Origin: Congeria kusceri
Lineage: Eukaryota > Mollusca > Bivalvia > Myida > Dreissenidae
Reading direction: 5' to 3'
DNA length: 64,000 bases
NCBI GenBank assembly: GCA_027627225.1
Contig: CM051029.1
Span: 6,134,404-6,198,403 of the forward strand
Each line of letters opens with the position of its first letter. Position 1 is the stretch's first letter. The notes under the pieces were generated by a model. The model did no database searches. It was not told the DNA's origin and was given only the letters and a program-made list of their open reading frames with translations. Both the position numbers and the translations under genes were made by a program. Of this stretch, positions 11,594 to 23,500 are shown in pieces.

Positions 11594-14500
11594 GTACGTT
11601 TAAAGTGTATTTAAAAGCTTATGGTGGCAAATCGCTGTATTATGGCGTGTTTCTGAAGTCATATGATACGTTAATAATTACGTTGTTCACAAACATTGCT
11701 GGATCGCACACAATAGCCACTATCAGTATAAACTACAAGAATCTAAATGATTAGCAGCGAAATATAGTTGTTACTATGTGTGTTACTAGTGTGTATAGTG
11801 TGAGATGAATGTGTGTCTCGTCTTTGGTGTATTTGTGTATGGATGTTTGCATGGTCCGAGAGTGGTGTGTTTATGGTCTGAGATGGATATGTGTTGTCTA
11901 AGGTGAATGTGTGTATGGTATGAGATGGATGTGTGTGTGGTCTAAAGTGGATGTTTGTATGGTTTGACATGGATGTGTGTATGGTCTGAGATGGATGTGT
12001 GTATGGTTTGACATGGATGTGTATATGGTCTGAGATAGATGTGAATATTGTCTGAGATGGATGTGTGTGGTCTGAGATGGATGTGTATGGTATGAGATGG
12101 ATGTGTATATGGTCTGAATTGGAAGTGTGTGGTCTGAGATGGATGTGTATATGGTATGAGATAGATGTGTGTATGGCCTAAGATGGATGTGTGTATGGCC
12201 TGAGATGGATGTGTGTATGGTCTGATATAAAAGTGTGTATGGTATGAGATAGATGTGCATATGGTCTGTGATGGATGTGTGTATGGTCTTAGATGGATGT
12301 GTATATGGTCTTAGATGAATGTGTGTATGGTATGAGATATATGTGTGTATGGTCTGAGATGGATGTGTGTATGGTGTGAATGGAAATGTGTATGGTATGA
12401 GGTGGGTGTTGATATGGTCTGAATTGGACATTGATTGTTATAACTGTACACACGTATTTATGTTTTGAATACTTGTGAAAGTGTGTAGCTTTAAACTACA
12501 TGTTTAATTGATTAACATGTTTCGTGAGCATTCTACACATAATATGAAATGTACAGTGCGTCGCCAATTTACGGAGTAGTCAAATTGACTAAGAATGACT
12601 AGTGATACAATATAGTTGTGTATGTTTCTACGAGTTCACTGATTTATATTGGCTGTCGGCATCCACATCCATCTGATAAGGAATATGCACATAAGATATC
12701 GTATAGCTTAATAAAGCAATACTAGTTTGTAATGAGGTAAATGCTTTTTTTTAATGCTAAGTAGTGAAATATGAAAAGTATCACTGATATATATCCCTAC
12801 ATAATTCACAGTGAGGGACTACTTTTTCAATTTCATTTGATTTGGACAATATTTAAATGTAGGTATTGTCACCATTTATCATACAAAATTACCAAAAAGA
12901 AAAGTAGTAAAGATTAATAACAGCAAGAGTAAGAATACTTCTCCGATATATTGAACTGTATTTCCCTTTTTTTCTCTTGGATTTTCGTCAGTCGTATTGA
13001 GCCAAGGAGAATAGTACAAACACTGTCTTGCGGGAACAAGCTTTACACAAAAGCATTGGAGCTGGTCACTTTGGTCCAAACTTAATTGTATAATCCAACG
13101 TATTTATTTTATCCTTTGCACGTTATTAATTCCCGCATACTACACTTGCAGTTGCATGTTGCTTACTGTTGCTGTAAACAGTAGTCTCCCTTTGTTTACA
13201 TAATTGTTGTATTGCCGGCTCTCTAAAATGCAATAAAAATCCAACGTTGCCTTAAGTAATAACTTGTGTTCATCAAGCAAGCACATATTTATATATTAGT
13301 TTCTGTGTATTAAGTCTGCATATCCAGTAATCACGCTTACGTACTTAAGTATTCAATGTGCTGGTGTAAGAAGTGTTCAGAGTTCTATTATCCGCCATCT
13401 TGTTTTCTTCAAATTCTCGACCGACTTTTAACCCAATTGTGTCGTTAAATTCGAATCGCTGATATAGAACACACTTTATGCGAATAAGTAATCCATTTCA
13501 TAACACACTTTCACATTAAAACGCGCATCTACGAGTTTAATCATCTTGAATTACTTTCGAAAACACAAAGTGCGTTTGAATGTCGTGACTGTGCCAACTA
13601 TTGTTTACATCATAACACGTGACTGTGCCAACTATTGTTTACATCATAACACGTATGTTCAAGCTATTTTTACGTACTTTTGTTATAAATATATTTAAAC
13701 CTAGCATTGATTGTTAACTTTTTGATTTAAAAGCTGGACATTATTCAACGACTACGTGTAAACATCCAAGTGCATGTATTAAAACTTAAATACATTTAAA
13801 AACCCGGATTCTGCGTTGCCTATGAATATACTGTACAGCATAGTAGACTGTTGTAATGTAGACACGCTGCCATGATAATGCCAGTAGAGTCAACAATATA
13901 GCGGTTTAAATTGCTTAACTAATCCACGGCATATTTTATCGTAATCAAACATGTCGCAGGAATGTTTATAACTAACACCGATTACTACCCATTATAGAGA
14001 AAATAGTACTGAAATACAACTGAAAACATCGTGCTAAAAATCCCTTCAAATAATTCAAATGTAAAGAATACTCAATAGCATTAAAATAAAATTCATTTCT
14101 TCACCGGTAAGGGAGACAATATACATATTTTCACTCGCGCAAGCTTGAACATATTAATTGTCTCCCTTTCCGGTGATGATATCACGCGTTATCACACCGA
14201 AAACAAACACAATTTATTTTTATTATAATGCTATTGAGTATCCTCTATACACTACATAATAATGGGTGTATCGGGAAAATGTGTACTTACCAATTCTTAA
14301 AATAGCAAGCTAAGTGTGAGAATATATGCCAAACACCATATTGTCTTTTTATTTTAATGCTATTGGGTATCCTCTATATACTTAATAATAATGGGTGTAT
14401 CGGAAACAATTGTACTAACACATTCTTAAAATAGCAAGCTTACTGTGTCAATATTTACCAAACAATATTGTTTTCAATAATACCAGTTATATGTGTGTTG

Positions 14501-17500
14501 TTCAGTAAACGTTTCGAATTATTTGACACGGTTTTATAATATCAATCTTGATATTTGAATGTTGATGCTTAAGACAAATTAAATAGCATTAATAACACTT
14601 ATATCTCTACAATTCGAATTTTGGTGTATTATGTTTAAATGTTTATTATAATTCACGTCTTGTAAGTATAAACTATTAAATTATATGAAATGGTCATATT
14701 ATGCTTGATTGATTGTTAACCTAAAAAACAACAACAATACATGCTAATGACTGGTTACATGTGAACATCGATGACTGAATTGTTGTTGCTGTTGCTAATT
14801 TTTGTTACAATCAACATATTTATACAAGTTTCGACACAAGTTTGAATCGCACGTATTTAATAATGACATGTGTCTTATGTTTCCCATTTTAATGAATACA
14901 TGTATAGTGAGGAGGAATACACCCATCAGACACATCGATTGTTGTCACAATATTTGTGTCTTGTTGTTCGAATTCATTATGATAAAATCACCATTTCATA
15001 TATATTATGTCGACACTTATTACGCGAATGAAAGAGAACAGGAGTAATGATGCTGATGTGTGTGGTCATGTTTATTTCATTTTAGGTCTCAGTGTAAAAT
15101 GACATATCGAAGTCTAGTCGATCACATTATCAAACATTTATTTTATCAATGGTTCAGGTATTAGATCATAAATACAACTTGTTTTTCGTAGTCCGAAAAC
15201 AAACGTTATAGAATCAAGTTAAATTTATCATATGTTGCGTTTGTGTTGCATCTTGTATTTTATATCATATAACGAAATGATTTACGCTTGTATATTATAT
15301 TATATACTTAATTATAAACAGCTGATATTTGTCAACCAAACATAGATTGAATGAATCTTGTGCGCTTGACACTTCATTTCTCAAATGCATAATACTGTCT
15401 AATGACTGGATTTTAAAGAATTACTTGAGTTTATAATATGTGAATTCAATCATGTAGTTGTTTTTAAAAAGAATGGTACGTTTAATCACCCCTGAAATCC
15501 AGACAAGCTGAGATTAAAATATGGCGAAATGAATTATGTTTATATCCTCGAGTTAATCGTCAACATTTAAAATATCCCACAAGATACAGTGACAATTATT
15601 TAGCCAAGTTAGCATGCATTTCGTCAAAAATGTATACATATCAGTGATATTAGCGATATTTTATGTTGGCAAAATACTGTGAAATAGCTTTTTTTACGTA
15701 TGCGTGTACGGCTACGGCTTTGCATACTAGCCATTCTACTGTGTACATTGTATATCTACTTTAGTTGTTGTTTATATGTATCAATAACACCTTTATTGTA
15801 ATATTTAAGGGACAACGTAATGTAAACTATATATAGTCCAAATATTAAGCTGATACACTTCAAACTATATTTTTAAGTGTGCGGTAAATATCCAAATTAG
15901 TAAGTTGTGAAGAAAAAGTTCTACATTGCATTATGCAATTAACCCATTTTGAGCAAGTATTTACCTTGCCGAACTTGCAAGTTTCAAAAGTTCATCCTAC
16001 CATTAGTGTATCAAGGTCAAGCAACGTTTAAAGTTTCTAATGCATCTAAAAACGTTTTAATTCCAAATCTGTAAAATTTTCATTTCAAGTAACAGTTCTA
16101 AAGTAAAACAAAAAGGCCTATTCCAAATACTGCTACTGTCTTGAAATATACATTTTGAACCCCCCTATTTAGGCGTTATCCATTATTGAATAAACCATTC
16201 CCAGATAATATTGTTTTTGACCCAGAAATGCATACGGTATATAATACTAAACATGTAAATAATATTCTTGATAAATTAATGTATTATTCAAAACAGTTTA
16301 GTTTTATACTTGGGCAATACAAATGCATTCAGTTGAATACAACTAAAAATTATGTCCATATTATAATTCCCTATGATACTTAATATATATTTTTTTCTGA
16401 TAAAAAATAATTTTATGGACACTTCATACATAATGTTGCTGGACATAACTTTATACATGTTTACAATAATTACATTCATATTTTAACCCAGACCGCAGAC
16501 AGGTGGACAATATTATCATAATATGACGACATGTTTAATACTAATTAGTTTTTTTCCTTCCTAGTTTGGGTTCCCGACATACATGGGGTGTATAAGGCAT
16601 TCAAAAGATAGGTTTTACATACCTCTGCAAATAAATAAAAATGTATGCGGGGTTTTAGAATTGCAGTACTGTCGAGCCAAAAAAAACAGATACAATAAAT
16701 GGATTGTATACGAATTTGTCTACTCATTATGGCGTATCTGTTACTTCAATTCACTTTAACTTATTAGGAACTTCTGCCATGTTTTGTATGTATGTATTGT
16801 TGTGGTGTTGTGATGTTTAAGGTGTTGGTCTATCGACGATTTTCAAATATATAAATGATACAACATGTGCGTCCTACTATTGTATAACATTAAAACCTCG
16901 AATATAAATTATTGTGTATCACCTCTGCAACATTTACTGCAAAATTTGTGGCGAAAGTGTTTGTACCAGTGAATGAAATGGCAGCAACGATAGAGGTCGT
17001 GCCTTTATATCATTATGTCAATTTAACAATAGTCATGAAATACACATCTGAAAATGTGTGACTCTTAAAGGGTGCTTGAAACGACAATGCCAGGTGTCAG
17101 CTCGTCGTAATCAATATAGACCTTCTATAACGGGTGTCCATTTATATCGCGCATACATATATAATTCACCTACACAAATAGCTGTATCGTATATAGTTGT
17201 GGATGTAAAACTGCAGTTTATTTTTACATCTATTACGATAATGTTTTTTTGTTCGAATCGACTGTAAGTAAATGTTTTGTTGGGGTAGAATTGTAAAGAT
17301 TGTTGCAACTTTTGTCAGATCGAAGTTGATCTAGGCGTCACCAACGGTTTTTAGTACTCCATACTCAATACGCAGCTATTTGATGACGTCAAACTGATAA
17401 CAAAAATTATATTTGAACACGTGTCCTAAAATGGACGATATAACAAACAAAAGAAACGCGGTGTGTATTTATGTACAGAACATAAAGAATTATATTTTTT

Positions 17501-20500
17501 TTAAGGCTTTCGACGGTTGCAAGCACCATCAGTTATGGAATAGTCTGATACGCAAAGGTGTTGATAGAAACTGCCGACTGTTGTCAGTATTCAAGTCCAT
17601 TTACAGCCAATTACGCTCATGTGTGAAACTGAAGAACGGTCTTACGGACTTCTTCTCGTGCCACATAGGTACCAAGCAGGGGTGTGTAAGTTCGACGATT
17701 ATTTTCGCGCTGTTTATAAACGATCTTGTCTCGTACTTGAAACAACATTGTGGTAGTGGAATTTTTATTTCTAACGAAGTCGATGAAATCCATGCTCTCT
17801 TGTTCGCTGATGACATTGCAGCCGTAGCTGAAACGGCTGGTAAGCTACAAAGTCAAATTGACAGGATAAGCGAATTCTGCGATTTTACGGGAATGAGGCT
17901 CAATCTTGAGAAATCAAAAATTGTGGTATTCCGCAACGGTGGTCCACTAAGACGATATGAACACTGGATTTTTAATAACACACCCGTGCAAATAGTTTCC
18001 TTTTATAGGTATTTGGGCTCGTTCTTTACCCCGAAGTTATGCTGGACGAAAACTAAACAAACATTAGTCAACCAAGCGAAGAAAGCGATGGGTTCAATAT
18101 TTCGTTACCAGAAACATTTTGGCTCCTTTAATCATAGCGAAGCTTTTAAATTATTCGATTCAATTGTGAAACCTATAATTCTCTATTCGTCTGAGCTCTG
18201 GGGGTACCAGACCTGTAACACTATTGAAAGTGTCCAGGTACAATTTTGCAAAAGGATCACGTGCCTAAATCAGAATGTAACAAACAATTTTGCACTAAGT
18301 GAATGTGGTCGCCTACCTTTATTTGTGTCATATATGTGTAGATGCATTAAATATTGGGTAAAGCTAACAAAGATGCAAACAAATAGATACCCAAAACAGT
18401 GCTATCTGATGTTGCGACGCCATGATGAAATCGGGAGAACTACTTGGGCAACCTGTGTCAAGATGGTTCTATTTCTTCACGGCTTTGGACACGTTTGGAT
18501 TTCCGATGGACCCGGAAACGATGTAGCTTTTCTTGATATATTCTGTAAAAGACTCACGGACTGTGCTAGACAATCGCTTCTCGGAGATATAAACTCTACG
18601 TCGAAGGGTTTACATTATAAGCTTTATAAAACATTGATTGAACCAGAAAAATATATATCAGTACCTTTGACGTATCGTTTAAAACATTGTTTGTCAAACT
18701 TTCGTTGTTCTGGCCACCAGTTAATGATAGAGAAGGGTCGTTATATTGGAATTGATCGAGAGTTTAGGTTTTGCCCGTTATGCCTACATAGAAATGTCTA
18801 CAGCATAGAAAACGAATTACATTTTTTAACTGTCTGTCCCACGTACGTCGACTTACGGCAACGTTATTTTAGAGACATTTGGTTGACATTGCCCGCAACT
18901 GAGCAGTTATTTATAAAAATCATGTCTAATACAAATGTGCAAAGCATTTTTGCACTCGCAAGATACCTGGACGCTGCATTTACTTTAAGAGCAAGTCTAC
19001 TGTAACATGTTTATTTTGCGTTATTTGAATGGACATTATAGCAGCTACTTTATATTATTGACGTGTAAAGCGGTATGAACAACTAAATTAACAGTTTAGC
19101 CATTGTTGCATATTATTATTGTGTATAACAATGTGAATATTGAATAGAGAATTTAGCTACTATTTTATATTCTTGATGGGTATAATATGAACATTTATAT
19201 TATCGATGTGTATAAGGTTATGAACAACTGAACTAACATTTTAGCCATTGTTGGATATTATTATTGTGTATAACAATGTGAATATTGAATAGACAAATAG
19301 GTTACTATTTTATATGATTGATGTGTATAACATGAACATTTATATTATTGATGTGTAAAACGGTATGAACAACTAAATTAACAGTTTACCCAATGTTACA
19401 TATTGTTAATATGAATATAGAATAGACAACTTGGCTACTATTTTATATTCTTGACGTGTATAACCCGAACATTGAATAGGCAGTTTAGCAATCATTTTAT
19501 AGTCTTGATGTGTATAACGATACAAACATTATGTTGCAAGTATTGTAAAAATTACCTCAGTTATGCAATTTTTATTACCTCGTCGTGTTATTACTGTACG
19601 TGTACATAGTGAAATCTGTATAATTATTGAATAATTATCAACATTCCTCACACAAATTATTATATATTTCTTATATCTGGAAAATGCCATTAACATTGCT
19701 TGATGCTTGTAATGCTTGTATTATGGGCCGGAGGCCTTATATTACAAAATAAACGAATTGAATTGAATATATTTTAATGACTGACTTTCGGAAATATTAT
19801 CAAAAGTGCCCCTATGTAATATTGTTCGCTGATGACTTAAACTCGTGAATCGTTCTACACTCAATATCCTCGAAAAAAGTGTCAAATGAATACCTATGGT
19901 TTTTAAAATGTTGAATGTTACACTATTTGATACTAATTCGAAATGTCACGTTATTTATGAAAATGATTGCACACTTTCTCAATGATATGGTTACACGAAA
20001 TATATGCATTGGTTCTTTGTACTGAAATATTTGCAGGCCAAATGCTGATTTCGGTTAATGAAACATGGACCACTGGATATTAGGATCACTGTAGTAGCAC
20101 TAGTGTTTGCATTCAATAATGTCTCCCTTTGAAATTGAAAAATAATTAAGGTATAATGCTCTGTATGATTTAACCATTTCAGTCTATCTACAATTCAATC
20201 AAATGTCCAAAACTGTACTCTGAAACAAGCATAGTTGATGATACTCTCCTTGCAGTACAACTTTGACACATGTTTTGTCTTTTTTGACAACGAACACAAA
20301 TATAACACACCGCATATAGAGAAAAATATTTAATTGTGTCTCAGAAAATCATACCAATATTATTAAATTAATATCTTATTATAAGTGTTTATATTATGAA
20401 ATTATATTTTAAAGTTATGATCGATATACTTTTCACTATCATTTATTACTATGGATTATTTTGCTGTTTTTTGTTTGTTTGTTTTTTTTTGTTGTTTTTC

Positions 20501-23500
20501 TTTGTTTTTTTTACTAGGTGCTAGTCAAAGCTTGCAAATAAAAACAGATGTAGACGATGTGTTTGTCAACAATAGACACTTATTTACATGCTCAATATCA
20601 TCACCGGTTACCAAGGTTCGATGGCATAGATTGCCCAAAGGTTCCAGTGTTACAAACTATGTCATCGTGGTTCATGAGTTCGTAGGATCTACATGTCATG
20701 CTCCCGATTCGTCTGGTACATTGGAATGCCATTGTAATTCATCAACTGTGTACACGTGTGCAATTAAAGCCGTTAGTGTGTCCAACGATGGTGACAGGTG
20801 GCGTTGTTCCGCTGTGATAGCAGGCGTGACCATGTACAGCAACACCTATATGTTAAATATCCTAAGTATGCTTATATGTTTAATAGCATTCGCACAGTAT
20901 TATTGTACGTAAGGTTCATATTGCGTTTGAAATAAACTGTTATATTTACATTTGATTTCAGTTTTTATTTTCAAAATCTATAATATTTTTTTCATATATA
21001 TGTTTATATGTTTGTATTCCATTTTAAAGCAGAAATAAACTTCGGATTTCTAAATCATTAATGATGACAGCCATTTGCCATTACTTACCTCAAATAAATG
21101 ACCCGCGGATGTTAATACGGGTTTCTCTCCTAGTGATGTCTCTGGATTTTCCTGATTTGTATAAATACGTGGATTTTAAAGAACAGTGTATATGCTAGTC
21201 ACAGTTTCGATTATACGTTTGTACGCTAGTTTACATTTTCTTGTGTAGGCTACTGTATAATGTATGTCAACAAGCAATTAAACTTTGTTTTATTTCAGTT
21301 ACACTCAGCTCTTTGACATTTCTACCCCGACCTGTAACATACGAGTCTTACCCTATATACAATGCCACTTCAACATTCATATGCATCACTTTACAGAGCA
21401 TACCAGCGGCAAGTATTGACTGGTTCGAAGATGGCATAAATATCACTGACATTGCCAGTTATGAATACAGCTCGTATGTGGCTTCAAGTGCTGTAAAATA
21501 TACACCAAACTGATATATCAGCAAGAATTTGTCGTGCGTGGCAACCTATGTATACAAGAACATAACCATCAACCACCTTAAAGGAACGAATTTGAAAATT
21601 CAATGCAAGTAGCAGTTATCACTCTTATGCGACTATTTACATATCATTGACAACGATACCATGTATAATAGAAACTATGTCTGTAATTAATATGAAATCA
21701 AATTTCCACCAACAAAAAATCAATTTCCCACTGTTAAAATATTGTCTTCAGCAAGTTTAAGAATCACTTTGAATTGAATGTACCAGGCATATTTTTTATG
21801 AATGGATATTGAAAACAATAGTTAATCGGCTCTATGTCTGAATGAAGAATAGATTCAGAAATATTATACATTCAACAAGTCAGTTCATTGGGATAAGTTA
21901 ATACTGGTTTTGGTAGTGGAATAGGCAACACGTTTGATTGAAGTGGAAGCAAATTTTGTTTTGTTTTGGCTTTTAACATTAATTCATGATACTTAACGTT
22001 AACATTGAACTCGTTGGAATGATGGCGTGTACAGACGGCTGACCTTACCTTACGGTAAATATATGTTGTACCACTGCGTCTGCTGCTTTGAAAATTGTGA
22101 ACTGCAAATATTGTTCATAACTCATTGTTTAACTTAGTGCACATCAATCACATTACCTACAATTCATTTCAAACGGCTTCTCATACTATTGGTGATATAA
22201 CGATATAGTATCACAGTATAATACTCTATGTTGTATTTGATTGAAATGACCGCCGGGTTACTTTTGCGATTAAATGCAGTCTTTTCTTAGGAATATATCA
22301 AAACTGTTTTAAATAGCAAGCATAAGAGTTGTCAAAAATTGCACGAGTTAGAAAATGATTATATTAAGCACATATTGTATGGCACCAGCCGAAAGTAATA
22401 TTGTATTGACATGTATTGCATTTGCTTAATTAGACCCAGTTTCAAAACCAGTAATTGCTATGAATAACAAGAACGTCTCCGAAGCTGTATATGCCACATA
22501 AATTGTCCCTATAGAGTTTAGATGCTCCTCTTCCAGATATCCACCTCCATCATATCGCTGGACCTACCCCGGTGGAAACGCGACCGGAGACAGTGTGAGG
22601 TTGCAGTTTGACCGTTTTTCCACTGCACAATCAATTCTATGTGTGGCAACTAACGCCTATTATTCACTGAACGGATCGACTGATACCCAGACAACAACAA
22701 ATATGAACACATTAAAGCTGCATGTGTCGTGTGAGTTCACGTGTTAATAAGAAGATCCTTTGAAGTAAAATATGTTGGTACAAAATTGATATTGCTTACA
22801 TTGTTCTTTTCAGGTTTCATTATTTGAAACACACTTTATTATTGTTAAAAGCGTTGCGTATTAAAATAGTATAGCATAATACTAACTAATAATGCTAAAT
22901 ATTTTGCAAAGTGATGTTATCACATATAATCACATTTTCAGACTCCCCATCTTTTAAACGCTTCGTGGACAAAGGTAATATTTACACTTTTACTGAAACT
23001 AATATAAGAATAGTGAGAGGTGACAACATCAGCATTGAATGCGAGCGGGACGCTAATCCACCGGTCAATGTATCCTGGAAGGGACAGCAGATAAATTTGT
23101 CTATACTAACAGTCACTAATATACAGCAAGACACGACGTGGACTTGTCTTGCTTTTAACTTTATTTTGGACGAATATGGACAGGACACTCAAGAATCTGT
23201 GCAACAGACCTTATCAGTTTCAGTATTATGTAAGTATAAGCATGTATGGGGTGTGATTTTTATTGTTGTATATCATTGTTTTGTATGTGTGCGAGAAGGT
23301 ATGGCTCATACAGCAGTTTGATATACTTGAATGATAAATAAATTATAATCTAAATTGGCTGTGTATGAAACAAACATATATGCGTGGTAGAATACCATTC
23401 ATTTAATTGAAGCAGATGATATGTAGTACTTGTATCAGTTGTTAATGTGCATTATTATGTTAGTTGGTACTATATGGTGTAATTTAATTAGTTGTATTTC

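Larger units (their letters stand above)
9289..11790 (+). repeat. Duplicated promoter/first-exon cassette, copy I
   Basis: Long diverged similarity to 44976-46450 in the same orientation. Shared blocks include attgtggatataatgtt, the cgtttaatt/cccgttta block, acactgatagagagca near 11300, the signal-peptide exon and the first about 200 bases of intron 1. This copy carries an extra insertion of roughly 1.1 kb (about 9790-10930) that includes a SINE. The block is the 5' flank of family member 2, so conserved stretches may hold promoter elements; no TATA box is certain. Confidence 0.75.

Noticed and set aside
11743..12431. His/Thr/Ile-rich minus-strand open frames
   Set aside because: Translation of the 21-22-bp minisatellite; unit length varies and the frame is kept only in part.
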